DNA from: Nocardia transvalensis NBRC 15921
GTDB taxonomy: Bacteria; Actinomycetota; Actinomycetes; Mycobacteriales; Mycobacteriaceae
NCBI RefSeq assembly: GCF_000308875.1
Contig: NZ_BAGL01000004.1
Location: forward strand, 62,001-126,000
Reading direction: 5' to 3'
Length of the DNA: 64,000 nt
Made by a program: the position numbers and the translations under genes. This document shows positions 1 to 12,600 of this stretch, one piece after another. The notes beneath the pieces are model-generated. The model was not told the DNA's origin. It ran no database searches and was given only the letters and a program-made list of their open reading frames with translations. How positions within the stretch are numbered: the stretch's first letter is position 1; the number at the start of each line of letters is the position of its first letter.

Positions 1-209
1 AGCACCAGATTGGGGTCGGCGCCGCCGAAGTTGTCCGCGAGCAACTGGGCGACCTGCGCCGATTCCGCGCCGTCGGAGGTGAATCCGCCCGCCTTCAGCC
101 GGTCGGTCACGGTCGCGCCGAACCCGCCGCACACCAGGGCCAGCGCCAATGCCGCCAGCAGGATCCACTTCGGGTACCGGGTGGTGATCCGAGCGATTCG
201 GGTCAGCAT
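1..209 (-). CDS. MMPL-family membrane transporter, N-terminal fragment
   Basis: Only the first 69 or so residues are inside the window; the gene runs off the left edge. The visible part starts MLTRIARITTRYPKWILLAA. It has a short basic N-terminus, one membrane helix (about residues 15-35, ending in the small-residue run GGFGATVTDRL), and then the start of an extracytoplasmic domain that mentions a gap-and-difference stretch (SAQVAQLLADNFGG) typical of MMPL/RND exporters. MMPL proteins in actinomycetes export lipids or drugs using the proton gradient; the substrate cannot be told here. The ATG is preceded by a GAGGAG ribosome site. A near-perfect 29-bp palindrome at 234-262 lies just upstream and suggests control by a TetR-type repressor. 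Confidence 0.7.
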   Translation of the reverse strand, partial: MLTRIARITTRYPKWILLAALALALVCGGFGATVTDRLKAGGFTSDGAESAQVAQLLADNFGGADPNLV

Positions 210-233
210 GGGGGCTCCTCGGTGCGGCCGTAA

Positions 234-262
234 GGTAACAGCGTTAGCGTAACGCCGTTACC
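234..262. promoter_or_regulatory. Near-perfect 29-bp palindrome, likely repressor operator
   Basis: The arms read GGTAACaGCGTTA and TAACGCcGTTACC around a GCG centre, with one mismatch position between the arms. It sits 25 bp upstream of the MMPL transporter start. Length and symmetry fit a TetR-family operator; the regulator gene is not in view. Confidence 0.55.
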
Positions 263-319
263 TGTACGGTCCGCAAGAGCGGGCGCCCCAGGGATCCGGT
301 GATCCCGGTCACCGTGCGG

Positions 320-1615
<1,296 letters not shown>

Positions 1616-1665
1616 GGTAACTCCTTCCGGCGCGTTCTGCGTAGGGAGAAATTACCGGACGAGCG

Positions 1666-2532
1666 TTACGTGAGATCCCGGCGCGAGTGCTCGCCGCGCC
1701 GGTGCCGGGCGCGGCGGGTCAGCGCCCGGCGACCGCGCGGGCCGGGTACCGGCAGGTCGTCGCGGAGTTCCAGCCATTCGGCGGTGATCAGCCACTGCTG
1801 CTGGGCGCGGGCGTCGGCGGTGTCGTTGAACACCCGGCGCCCGCGGTCGTCGCGCACCTCGTGTGCGAGCACCGACCAGCGCGGCGGGCGCTCGTTGTCG
1901 CGCTCGTACTCGGCGAGAAATCCGGCGACCAGGGTCCCGATCGTATTGACCGGGCGCAGCGAGACCCGGTTGCCGAATTTGGCGGAATGGAAACGCCGTG
2001 CGGCGCACAGCGATCGTGGGGTCGCGTTGAATGCGATCCAGCCGGCGCGCTGGGCGCGTTCGATCAGCCACAGATGTTTGATCGCGGTCGGCGGGATGTC
2101 GCCGACGTGTTCGCGGATCAGCGTCAGCACGGGGTCGGTCTGCAGAATGTCGCGCCGGGTGGGACCGATTCCGTGGGCGGCGCGGTAATCGTTCGTCGCG
2201 GTGGCGAGTACGCGGCCGATTTCATCGATACCGCGCTGGGCCCGCTTACCCAGGCGTTCGATGCGTTCGGCCTCGGCGCGCATCTCGTTCTGCGTGATGA
2301 GGGTGCGGATGGCCGCCATTGTCGGCACCTGCCCGCGTTCGAGGAGTTCGAGGATCGCGCCCGAGGTGACGGGGTCGGCCGTGGCGGCCACCGGTAGCGA
2401 GTCGCGGTTGAGCGCGAATTCGTGCGGGCCGATCGCTCGGCTCAGCAGATCCGCGGCCGCCCGATCGCCGGCGAATTCGGTATGCGAAAGCAGGGTGGTG
2501 GCGATGTCGTCACACGACTGCACGGTCGACAT
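1666..2532 (-). CDS. Hypothetical protein, 288 aa, basic C-terminus
   Basis: I do not recognise this family. From the ATG at 2532 the product is 288 residues: a mixed helical N-terminal half (with an Arg/Glu-rich helix around residues 88-115), a middle part with a cluster of aromatic and basic residues (LCAARRFHSAKFGNRVS), and a strongly Arg-rich tail (RRALTRRARHRRGEHSRRD). The basic tail could bind nucleic acid, but no helix-turn-helix is obvious. An upstream in-frame ATG at 2700 would add 56 residues, but that stretch contains a strong hairpin (2610-2654) and reads like untranslated DNA. The chosen ATG has GGAGG two bases upstream, an unusually tight spacing, so the start is not certain. 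The gene stands alone between amt and dnaX. Confidence 0.6.
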   Translation of the reverse strand: MSTVQSCDDIATTLLSHTEFAGDRAAADLLSRAIGPHEFALNRDSLPVAATADPVTSGAILELLERGQVPTMAAIRTLITQNEMRAEAERIERLGKRAQRGIDEIGRVLATATNDYRAAHGIGPTRRDILQTDPVLTLIREHVGDIPPTAIKHLWLIERAQRAGWIAFNATPRSLCAARRFHSAKFGNRVSLRPVNTIGTLVAGFLAEYERDNERPPRWSVLAHEVRDDRGRRVFNDTADARAQQQWLITAEWLELRDDLPVPGPRGRRALTRRARHRRGEHSRRDLT

Positions 2533-2976
2533 TTCCTCCGGGACGTGCGGGAGGGTCCGGCGGCGCCGTAGGGAGAACTCCCGCTGGGCTCTGTGCGTGG
2601 GGGTGATTAGGTTGTGCCCCGGTCGGGATGAGGGACCGACCGGGGCCACCAACCTGATGAAGGTTTGGCTACCGAAGTTGCCGAAACCAACGTTAGCCAT
2701 TCGATTGCAAGAATGGCCAACCCAGTTGCTGGATCGTTATGTCCAGAATCTGTGAGGCAAACGGGGACGGAGTCCGATGATTTCGCCGAACTGCGGTTTC
2801 GCTTTCCGGACGAGGTCCAACTTGAACGTTTGACGAAATTGTTTGCCACCCCCGACCGGACCCATCAGTCTGTTGCACTCCGCGGAATCGGGCCGGAGGA
2901 ATCGTCCCCGCGCATCTGTTCACGGGGGTAGCCGCCGCCATCAACACTGTCGGTCTGCGCCGGTACCCTCAGGCGC
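2533..2976. other. Gene-free region between divergent unknown gene and dnaX
   Basis: The 444 bases hold one clear structure, the hairpin at 2610-2654, and a stretch at about 2690-2860 with lower GC than the surroundings that probably carries divergent promoters. I looked for an SRP RNA, which lies near dnaX in several bacteria, and did not find its conserved core. Confidence 0.5.
2610..2654. other. Long stable hairpin upstream of dnaX
   Basis: A perfect 10-bp stem, CCCCGGTCGG (2617-2626) with CCGACCGGGG (2636-2645), is extended by GGTTG/CAACC (2610-2614 and 2650-2654) across a small internal loop. The apical loop is nine bases. No run of T follows on either strand, so it is not a canonical terminator. 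It may be part of a 5' leader. Confidence 0.5.
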
Positions 2977-5847
2977 GTGGCTCTGTACCGGAAGTATCGA
3001 CCGGCAACGTTCGCAGAGGTAGTGGGGCAGGAGCACGTCACCGATCCGCTGAGTACGGCGCTGGACACGGGGCGGATCAGTCATGCCTATCTGTTCTCCG
3101 GCCCGCGCGGGTGTGGCAAGACCTCCTCGGCGCGCATCCTGGCGCGCTCGCTGAACTGTGTGGAGGGCCCTACGTCCCGCCCGTGCGGGGTGTGCCCGTC
3201 GTGTGTGTCGCTGGGTCCCGGCGGTCCGGGCAATCTGGATGTCATCGAACTCGACGCCGCGAGTCACGGCGGTGTGGACGACACCCGTGAGCTGCGCGAT
3301 CGCGCCTTCTACGCGCCGGCCGAATCGCGGTATCGCGTCTTCATCGTCGACGAGGCGCACATGGTCACGACCGCGGGCTTCAACGCGCTGCTCAAGATCG
3401 TCGAGGAGCCGCCCGCCCACCTGATCTTCATCTTCGCCACCACCGAACCGGACAAGGTGCTGCCGACCATCCGCTCGCGCACCCACCACTATCCGTTCCG
3501 GCTGCTGCCGCCCGCGACCATGCGCGGCCTGCTCGGCAAGATCTGCGAGCAGGAGGGCGTACAGGTCGAGGAGGCGGTGTACCCGCTGGTGATCCGCGCC
3601 GGCGGCGGCTCGCCCCGCGACAGCCTGAGCGTGCTGGACCAGCTCCTCGCCGGCGCCGGGCCCGACGGCGTGGCCTACCAGCGGGCGCTGGCGCTGCTGG
3701 GCGTCACCGATATCGCGCTGATCGACGAGGCCGTCGAGGCCCTGATCGCCGCCGACGGCTCGGCCCTGTTCGGCACCGTGGACCGGGTGGTCGAGGCCGG
3801 GCACGACCCGCGCCGCTTCGCCACCGACCTGCTGGAGCGCATGCGCGATCTGATCCTGCTGCGTGCGGTCCCCGACGCCGCCGACCGCAACCTGGTCACC
3901 GGTCCCGGCGATGTCCTGGAGCGCATGCGCGACCAGGCCGAGCGCATCGGCCCGGCCACGCTGACCCGCTACGCCGAACTCCTGCACGAGGGCCTGGGCG
4001 AGATGCGCGGCGCGACCGCCCCGCGCCTGCTGCTCGAGGTCGTCTGCGCCCGCATGCTGCTGCCCTCGGTCTCCGATGCCGAATCCGCCGCCCTGCAACG
4101 CCTGGAGCGGCTGGAACGCGGAATGGCGGGAGGCGCTGTACCTCAGGCCCCGAATCCGGGCCAGGGCGCCGGTTCCGCGCCCGCTCCGGCGAGTGCGCCG
4201 TCGCAGCCTGTCGCCCAGCCCGCCGGGGGGTCGCGGCGTCGTGGTGCCGAGGCCCTTGCCGCCATCCGTGCGGAGAAGGACGGGCCTTCGCCGTCCGGAG
4301 CCACCTCTGCCCCAGCGGCACCTTCTGCTCCTCCGAGTGCCGATGCGGGACAACCGGGCGATGCCTCCCGGTCCCCGCAGCCCGCCGAACCGGAGGAGTC
4401 TGCCGCCGGTCCGGACACCGCGGCCGGACGGGTGCAGGAGCAGCGGCCGCACCCCGCCCAGCGGGCACAGACGCCCGGCGGTCCGGAAAATTCCGATGCG
4501 CGGCCACAACCCGGCGCGGATCCGGCCTCGGTAGGTGCTGCCGACGCAGGCTCGGCCTCGGTAGACCCATCGAGTAGCCGGTCCGAATCCGGTGCGCCGC
4601 ATGGTCATTCGACCGCGGAAACTGTCACCGCCCCGGCCGATGCGTCGGCCCCGGTGGGTGCAACGCCGGATGTCGGCGTGGTGGACGACGGCGGTGACAA
4701 CCGCGTCGACGCCACGGAACTGGGGAACGCCGTCGAGCCCCCTATACACCCTCAGAGTGGCGCTGCCGATTTGCCGAGCGCACCGTCACCCACCCGGGCA
4801 GGTGAGTCCGAAGGCGTGGCGGTTTCCGCGCAGACCGGTGCCCCCGCTGCCGCGGCGGTTTCCGAGCAGACCGGCGGCCCGGATGGCGTGGCGGCTTCCG
4901 CGCAGGACGTCGCCGAGGAGCCTGCCGCGCGGCCCGAGTCCGGTGCTGTGGCATCGAATGCGTCCGAGGGCGCGGCTGCTGTCGGCGGAGCGGCCGAGGT
5001 GGAGGCTCCGGCAGACGAATACGCAGCGCCGCAAGGTGATTCCACGCCCGTGCGGGCTGTGGATGAATCTCGGCAGGCCGCAACGGGGGATGCCGCGCGG
5101 GAGATCGAGGCCAAGTGGGGCGAGATCCGGGCCAAGGTGCGGGAGTTCGGGGCGGCGGTGCACGCGCTGCTGTCCGGGGCCTCCGTGGCGCGGGTGGAGG
5201 GCGACACGATCGTCTTCGCGCATCAGCACGCGCCGCTGGCGCAGCGGCTGTCGAATCCGAAGTACGTCGAGGCCGTGCAGGGTGCGGTGCACGCCGTGGT
5301 GGGCCGCGAGTACGGGGTGCGCTGGGAGGTCGGCTCCGGCGCGGCCCCCGCCGCCGGTGGTGCGACCGGTGGGGCACAAGCCGCGGGCAGTGGCGGACGA
5401 GCGGGGAGCGGCGGGGGGCGAGGCGCCGGTAGCGGGGGCCACGCACCGGCGCCGGCGAGTAATGCGGGCGGCGCGGCGCATACGGAGCCGCCCAAGTACA
5501 CCCGCCCGAGCCAGTCGCGGGCGACGAGCCCGGAGAACTCCGCGTCCGCTCCGGCCGCGCGCGGCCGCGAATCGAGTTCTTCCGCCGCCGATTCCGGCAC
5601 CCGTTCCGCGCCGCCCGACGACGATATTCCGCTGCCCGACGGGCCGGATGTCCCGGACGACCCCGGCCCGGCAGACTACTCGCCGGTAGGTTATGACGGT
5701 GTCCCACCTGCGTCGACGCCCGAGGAAGAGCAGGAGATGCTCGCCGAGTCGGTCCGCCCGGTACCGGCGGAAGAGCGCCGCGACCCCGATGAGGTGGCCT
5801 TGGAGTTGCTGGTGAGTGAGCTGGGCGCCACACGCCTGGAGGGTTGA
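2977..5847 (+). CDS. dnaX: DNA polymerase III subunits gamma and tau
   Basis: DnaX is the ATPase of the clamp loader that places the sliding clamp on DNA and ties the replicase together. The N-terminal AAA+ module is intact: Walker A GPRGCGKTS at 42-50, zinc-binding cysteines at 61, 70, 73 and 76, and the DEAH box at 125-128. After about residue 370 comes a very long low-complexity linker rich in Ala, Pro, Gly and Ser, then a recognisable tau segment (EIEAKWGEIRAKVREFG) and a second disordered acidic tail. The total of 956 residues is long for the family; the extra length is the linker. The start is GTG at MALYRKYRPATF, the invariant family N-terminus. No slippery A-run for a gamma frameshift was seen. 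Confidence 0.95.
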   Translation: MALYRKYRPATFAEVVGQEHVTDPLSTALDTGRISHAYLFSGPRGCGKTSSARILARSLNCVEGPTSRPCGVCPSCVSLGPGGPGNLDVIELDAASHGGVDDTRELRDRAFYAPAESRYRVFIVDEAHMVTTAGFNALLKIVEEPPAHLIFIFATTEPDKVLPTIRSRTHHYPFRLLPPATMRGLLGKICEQEGVQVEEAVYPLVIRAGGGSPRDSLSVLDQLLAGAGPDGVAYQRALALLGVTDIALIDEAVEALIAADGSALFGTVDRVVEAGHDPRRFATDLLERMRDLILLRAVPDAADRNLVTGPGDVLERMRDQAERIGPATLTRYAELLHEGLGEMRGATAPRLLLEVVCARMLLPSVSDAESAALQRLERLERGMAGGAVPQAPNPGQGAGSAPAPASAPSQPVAQPAGGSRRRGAEALAAIRAEKDGPSPSGATSAPAAPSAPPSADAGQPGDASRSPQPAEPEESAAGPDTAAGRVQEQRPHPAQRAQTPGGPENSDARPQPGADPASVGAADAGSASVDPSSSRSESGAPHGHSTAETVTAPADASAPVGATPDVGVVDDGGDNRVDATELGNAVEPPIHPQSGAADLPSAPSPTRAGESEGVAVSAQTGAPAAAAVSEQTGGPDGVAASAQDVAEEPAARPESGAVASNASEGAAAVGGAAEVEAPADEYAAPQGDSTPVRAVDESRQAATGDAAREIEAKWGEIRAKVREFGAAVHALLSGASVARVEGDTIVFAHQHAPLAQRLSNPKYVEAVQGAVHAVVGREYGVRWEVGSGAAPAAGGATGGAQAAGSGGRAGSGGGRGAGSGGHAPAPASNAGGAAHTEPPKYTRPSQSRATSPENSASAPAARGRESSSSAADSGTRSAPPDDDIPLPDGPDVPDDPGPADYSPVGYDGVPPASTPEEEQEMLAESVRPVPAEERRDPDEVALELLVSELGATRLEG

Positions 5848-5867
5848 CAGACACCTGCCGGACGGCC

Positions 5868-5902
5868 TTAAGTTAACCGGAGTTCGCATCCGGCTGTACT
5901 AT
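5868..5902 (+). promoter_or_regulatory. Candidate fadA promoter with TTAAGTTAA palindrome
   Basis: A TACTAT hexamer at 5897-5902 could be a -10 box, with TTAACC 18 bases upstream as a weak -35. The small palindrome TTAAGTTAA (5868-5876) overlaps the -35 and could be a repressor site. This is pattern reading only. Confidence 0.3.
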
Positions 5903-6082
5903 GAACGGGTGGTCGTCAGCAGCGGTGCTACGAGGTTCTATGGTTTGTCCGGACAGTCCGGGCGACCGGAGGCTGCGTGGGCCGAGGCATGCCGACGTTT
6001 GTACAGCGTCCAGTCGCAGGTCACCTGCGGCGATACCGAGCACTGCGGTGTCGGCGCAGCCTAAGGAAGGAAACACTCCGAT

Positions 6083-7294
<1,212 letters not shown>

Positions 7295-7325
7295 CGCCCC
7301 TACCTCACAGGAGAGACGAAAACAC

Positions 7326-9473
7326 ATGACCGACAACATGATCGCCTGGGAGAAGGACGCCGACGGCATCGTCGTGTTGACCATGGACGACCCCAACCAG
7401 GGCGCCAACACGATGAACGAGCTCTACAAGACCTCGATGCAGGCCACGGTCGATCGCCTGGAGGCCGAGAAGGACGACATCACCGGTGTCGTCATCACCT
7501 CCGCGAAGAAGACCTTCTTCGCCGGCGGTGACCTCAAGAACATGATGAAGACCGGGCCGGAGGACGCCGCGGGCATCATGGAGGAGCTGACCGTCATCAA
7601 GGGCGCGCTGCGCCGCCTGGAGCAGCTCGGCAAGCCGGTCGTCTCCGCGATCAACGGCGCCGCCCTCGGCGGTGGCCTGGAGATCACGCTGGCCACCCAC
7701 CACCGCATCGCCGCCGACGTGAAGGGCCTGAAGATCGGCCTGCCCGAGGTGAAGCTGGGCCTGCTGCCCGCCGGCGGCGGCGTCACCCGCACCGTGCGCA
7801 TGTTCGGCATCCAGACCGCGCTGCTGCAGATCCTGCTGCAGGGCAACGAGTTCGACGCCAACAAGGCCAAGGGCATCGGCCTGGTCGACGAGGTCGTCGG
7901 CACGGTCGAGGAGCTGGTCCCGGCCGCCAAGGCGTGGATCAAGGCCAACCCCGACAAGGGCGTGCAGCCCTGGGACGTCAAGGGCTACAAGATCCCCGGC
8001 GGCACCCCGTCGAGCCCGGCGCTGGCCGCCAACCTCCCGGCCTTCCCGGCGAACCTGCGCAAGCAGCTCAAGGGCGCCAACATGCCGGCCCCGAAGAACA
8101 TCATGTCCGCCGCCATCGAGGGCGCGCAGGTCGACTTCGACAACGCGTCGCTCATCGAGTCGCGGTACTTCGTGAACCTGCTCACCGGCCCGGTCGCGAA
8201 GAACATGATCCAGGCGTTCTTCTTCGACCTGCAGACCATCAACAACGGTGGTTCGCGGCCGAAGGACGTGCCGAAGCGCGAGATCAAGAAGGTCGGCGTG
8301 CTGGGCGCGGGCATGATGGGCGCGGGCATCGCCTACGTCTCCGCCAAGGCCGGCTACGAGGTCGTGCTGAAGGACGTCTCGCAGGAGGCGGCCGACCGCG
8401 GCAAGAACTACTCGGAGAAGATCGAGGCCAAGGCCCTCTCGCGGGGCAAGACCACCGAGGAGAAGTCCAAGGCGCTCCTGGATCGCATCCACCCGACCGC
8501 CGAGGCCAAGGATCTCCAGGGCGTCGACTTCGTCATCGAGGCCGTCTTCGAGAACACCGAGCTCAAGCACAAGGTCTTCCAGGAGATCGAGGACATCGTC
8601 GACGCCGACGCGCTGCTCGGCTCGAACACCTCCACCCTGCCGATCACCGGCCTGGCCGCCGGCGTGAAGCGGGAGAGCGACTTCATCGGCATCCACTTCT
8701 TCTCGCCGGTCGACAAGATGCCGCTGGTGGAGATCATCAAGGGTGAGAAGACCTCCGACGAGGCGCTGGCCCGGGTGTTCGACTACACCCTCGCGATCCG
8801 CAAGACCCCGATCGTGGTCAACGACAGCCGCGGCTTCTTCACCTCGCGCGTGATCGGCACCTTCGTCAACGAGGCGATCGCCATGCTGAAGGAGGGCATC
8901 GACCCGCAGACCATCGAGCAGTCCGGTCTGCAGGCGGGCTACCCGGCGGCGCCGCTGCAGCTGTCCGACGAGCTGAACATGAAGCTCATGCAGAAGATCG
9001 CCACGGAGACCCTGGAGGCCGCCAAGGCCGGCGACACCAAGCTGGGCACCGAGCGGCACCCGGCGCAGGACGTCATCGACTACATGGTCGGCGAGGGTCG
9101 TCCGGGTCGTCTCGAGAAGGCCGGCTTCTACGAGTACGACGAGAACGGCAAGCGCCAGGGCCTGTGGGCCGGACTGCGTGAGCACTTCAAGACCAGCACC
9201 GAGGACAAGGTTCCCTTCCAGGACCTGATCGACCGGCAGCTGTTCATCGAGGCCATCGAGACCCAGAAGTGCTTCGACGAGGGCGTGCTGACCGCCACGG
9301 CGGATGCCAACATCGGCTCGATCTTCGGCATCGGCTACCCGGCCTGGACCGGTGGCGTGCACCAGTTCATCGTCGGCTACCCGGGTGGGCAGGAGGGCTT
9401 CGTGGCCCGCGCCGACGAACTCGCCGCCAAGTACGGCAAGCGGTTCGAGGTGCCCGCCTCGCTGCGCAAGTAG
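7326..9473 (+). CDS. fadB: 3-hydroxyacyl-CoA dehydrogenase / enoyl-CoA hydratase
   Basis: FadB performs the hydration and NAD-dependent dehydrogenation steps of beta-oxidation and pairs with FadA. The 715-residue protein has an N-terminal crotonase domain (oxyanion-hole segment SAINGAALGGGLE at about 105-117, then GLPEVKLGLLPAGGG). From about residue 322 follows an NAD-binding 3-hydroxyacyl-CoA dehydrogenase domain (KKVGVLGAGMMGAGIAY; catalytic-histidine motif HFFSPVDKM at about 456) and C-terminal dimerisation domains. The open frame extends 20 codons upstream into fadA, but the ATG at 7326 has AGGAGAG at the right distance and gives the family N-terminus MTDNMIAWEKD. A strong terminator hairpin at 9527-9562 ends the operon. 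Confidence 0.95.
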   Translation: MTDNMIAWEKDADGIVVLTMDDPNQGANTMNELYKTSMQATVDRLEAEKDDITGVVITSAKKTFFAGGDLKNMMKTGPEDAAGIMEELTVIKGALRRLEQLGKPVVSAINGAALGGGLEITLATHHRIAADVKGLKIGLPEVKLGLLPAGGGVTRTVRMFGIQTALLQILLQGNEFDANKAKGIGLVDEVVGTVEELVPAAKAWIKANPDKGVQPWDVKGYKIPGGTPSSPALAANLPAFPANLRKQLKGANMPAPKNIMSAAIEGAQVDFDNASLIESRYFVNLLTGPVAKNMIQAFFFDLQTINNGGSRPKDVPKREIKKVGVLGAGMMGAGIAYVSAKAGYEVVLKDVSQEAADRGKNYSEKIEAKALSRGKTTEEKSKALLDRIHPTAEAKDLQGVDFVIEAVFENTELKHKVFQEIEDIVDADALLGSNTSTLPITGLAAGVKRESDFIGIHFFSPVDKMPLVEIIKGEKTSDEALARVFDYTLAIRKTPIVVNDSRGFFTSRVIGTFVNEAIAMLKEGIDPQTIEQSGLQAGYPAAPLQLSDELNMKLMQKIATETLEAAKAGDTKLGTERHPAQDVIDYMVGEGRPGRLEKAGFYEYDENGKRQGLWAGLREHFKTSTEDKVPFQDLIDRQLFIEAIETQKCFDEGVLTATADANIGSIFGIGYPAWTGGVHQFIVGYPGGQEGFVARADELAAKYGKRFEVPASLRK

Positions 9474-9494
9474 GGGCCCACATATAACTATGTG

Positions 9495-9521
9495 GATTCC
9501 GGCCACATGCGCGCCGGAAAC
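9495..9521. repeat. Degenerate half-copy of the CCGGC-CTTTT-GCCGG palindrome family
   Basis: The stretch starting GATTCCGGCCACATGCGCG matches one arm of the intergenic palindrome family seen at 21.05 kb and elsewhere, with the AAAA of the core changed to ACAT. The flanking CCGG bases and the GATT and GGAAAC ends are kept. It lies 22 bases after the fadB stop. Confidence 0.5.
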
Positions 9522-9526
9522 AACGG

Positions 9527-9562
9527 ACGGCCCGGATCACGGATTCTCGTGATCCGGGCCGT
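9527..9562 (+). terminator. Terminator hairpin after fadAB
   Basis: A perfect 15-bp stem, ACGGCCCGGATCACG with CGTGATCCGGGCCGT, closes a six-base loop 53 bases after the fadB stop. There is no long T run, as is usual in high-GC actinobacteria. Confidence 0.8.
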
Positions 9563-9683
9563 GCTGTCTGCGAAGGACTTTCGCCGCGCCGTCCGGGACA
9601 CGCGCACGTGGGGGCGGAATTGCCACCGCATGTCTGGTCTCCGCGCTACGTTGGAATCAGTGCGGAACGTTCGAGGTGGTCCC

Positions 9684-12600
9684 ATGAACCCACACGCGGG
9701 CAGGATCCGCAGCGCCGATCCCGCCGAGTCGAACACCCAGCGGCACCCGTCGGTCGGTATCGCCGACGAACTCGCGGCGATGGGTCTGTTCGACGCCGAG
9801 GAGATAGGCCGCGGCGGCTTCGGGGTCGTCTATCGCTGCGCCCAGCGGGCCCTGGATCGTGTCGTCGCCGTGAAGGTGCTGTCCTCGGAGATAGATCAGG
9901 AGAGCCGCGAGCGGTTCCTGCGCGAGGAGCACGCGATGGGCCGGCTGTCCGGCCATCCCAACATCGTCGACGTGCTGCAGGTGGACGTGACGCCCAGCGG
10001 CCTGCCCCTGATCGTGATGCCCTACGCCACGCACGGGTCCCTGGAACAGCTGATCCGCGACCACGGCCCGCTGGGCTGGCAGGATTCGCTGCGGGTCGGG
10101 GTGAAACTGGCCGGGGCGATCGAGAGCGCGCACCGGGTGGACGTGCTGCATCGCGACGTGAAACCGGCGAATGTGCTGCTGAGTCGCTACGGCGAACCGC
10201 AGCTGACCGATTTCGGCATCGCGCGGATCCCGGGCGGCTTCCGCACCTCCACCAGCATGATCACCGGATCGCCCGCCTTCACCGCGCCCGAGGTGCTCAA
10301 GGGCACAGAGCCGACCGTCCGGTCCGATCTCTACGGCCTCGGATCCACCCTGTTCGCCCTGCTGACCGGGCACGCGGCCTTCGAGCGCCAGTCCGGGGAG
10401 CGGGTCGTCGCGCAATTCCTGCGGATCACCACCCAGCCCATTCCGGACCTGCGTGACCAGGACATCCCCGCCGGGGTCGCGGCGGTGATCGAGCGGGCCA
10501 TGGCGGCCGATCCGGCCGAGCGGCCGGAGTCGGCGCTGGAACTGGGCGAACTGCTGCGATCGGTCCAGGCCGAACTCGGGGAGGTACCCGACGAGATGGC
10601 CCTGCTGATCCCCGGCCCGGAGACGAGCGAGAGCGGGGACGGCAGCCCGGTGGACCAGTCCGAGCGACGGTTCCGGTCGGTGCTGACCGGCCAGCGCGGT
10701 TCGACGACGCTGCGGCCGCCCACACTGGGCCCGCGCGACGCCACGCATCCGGGTGCGCCGACCCGATCCGTCCCGGTGACGCTGCCGCCCACGGCCGCGA
10801 CGAAATTCCGCCCGCCGACGCCGACCCGGGAACCGGTCTCCCGCCCCCGGCTGCTGGACATCCTGCGGGCGGGCGACCGTCGCCGGCTGGCCGTGATCCA
10901 CGGCCCCGCCGGATTCGGCAAGAGCACCGTCGCGGCCCAGTGGCGGGCCGAGCTGACCGCGGGCGGTTCGGCGGTGGCATGGATCGGCATCGACCGCGAC
11001 GACGACAACGAGGTGTGGTTTCTCGCCCATCTCGTCCAGGCGATCCGGCGGGTGTGCCCGGATATCGGCGCCGGCCTCGAACAGGTGCTCGAGGAACGCT
11101 CCGGAGAGGCCGTGCCGTACGCGATCTCGACGCTGATCGACGAGATCCACGCCGCCGGGCGGCCGGTCGTGGTGGTGGTCGAGGACTGGCACCGGGTCAC
11201 CGATGCCGGGGCGCACCGGGCCATGGATACGTTGCTGGACAACGCGTGTCACCACCTGCGCTTCGTGGTGACCACCCGCGAACAGGCCGGACTGCCGCTG
11301 AGCCGGCTGCGGGTGCGCGACGAACTGGTCGAACTCGGCTGCGAGGAGCTGCGCCTGACGACGGCCGAGACCCGGCAGATCCTGGTGGAGCGCAACGGTT
11401 TCGAGCTGACCGACGAGCAAATCGAGCAGATCCACACCGCGACCGACGGGTGGCCGGCGGCCATCCAGCTGGTCAGCCTGTCGCTGCGCGGCGCGCACGA
11501 CGTGGATCCGGCACAACTCATCGCGCATCTGTCCGGCGGTAATCAGGCGATCCGGGACTATCTGTCGGAGAACGTGCTGGACACCCTCGACACCCGCATG
11601 CTCGAGTTCCTGATGTCGATCTCGGTGACCGAGAAGGTCAGCGGCGCTCTGGCGGCGGCCCTGAGCGGGGAGCCCGACGCCGAGCAGCTGCTGGAGCAGG
11701 CGCAGCAGCGGGAGCTGTTCGTCAGCCGCATCGAATACGACCCGGAATGGTTCCGGATCCAGCCGCTGTTCGCCGAGCAGCTGCGCAACCGGCTGGAGCG
11801 CACCCATCCGGGCAAGCTGAAGTCGTTGCACCGCAAGGCCTCCCGCTGGTACGCCGAACACCAGCTGGTGCGCAAGTCGGTCGACCACGCGCTGGCGGCG
11901 ACCGATCTCAAGCTGGCGCTGGACCTGCTGGAGAACGGCGGCATGGACCTCATCGACACCTCGAAGCTGGCCACGCTGCTCGGCTCGGTGTCGAAACTGC
12001 CGGTGCAGCAGGTGGCCTCGCGGTCGAAACTGCTGATGGCCCTGGCCCGCGCCAATATCACCCTGCAACAGTCCGGGGCGGCCCGCACCGCGCTGGGGCG
12101 GCTGTCGAGCATGCTCGCGCGCGGCGGCTCGTCCACCGAGACCGCGCGGCAGCGCTGTGAGGCCGCGGTGTTGGCCGCCGCCGATCAGGTGGCCCGCGAC
12201 CGCTCCGACGGTGTGCTGGACAAGATCTCGGACTGCCTGCGGCTGGCCGACGAACTGCCGCCCTGGACGGTGTCCACGGCGGCCAACCTGGTGTCGTTCG
12301 TGCGGCTGTGCGAATTCGACTTCGACGGCGCGCGGGGCGTGCAGGACTGGGCCGCCCCCTATCACGCGCGGTCCAAGGATGCGCTGGGCGTGGTGTTCGG
12401 CCTGCTGGGCAAGGGCGACGCGGCCTACGAGCAACTCGACATCGATACGGCCACACAGTGTTTCGAACAGGCGTGGCAGACCGCCCGCGACCGCTCCGGC
12501 CCGCGGTCGCACGCGGTGCGGGTGGCCGCGGCGATGCTCGGCGAGGTCACCTACCGGCGTGGCGATCTCGACGCGGCCGAACGGCTGCTGGACCAGAGCC

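Noticed and set aside
2533..2976. SRP (4.5S) RNA or tRNA near dnaX
   Set aside because: The conserved SRP core and tRNA cloverleaf signals were looked for by eye and not found.
2977..5847. Programmed frameshift producing gamma from dnaX
   Set aside because: No A-rich slippery heptamer was found near the end of the conserved ATPase part.
5816..6064. 82-residue open frame between dnaX and fadA
   Set aside because: It overlaps the end of dnaX and covers the likely fadA promoter. No motif or ribosome site.
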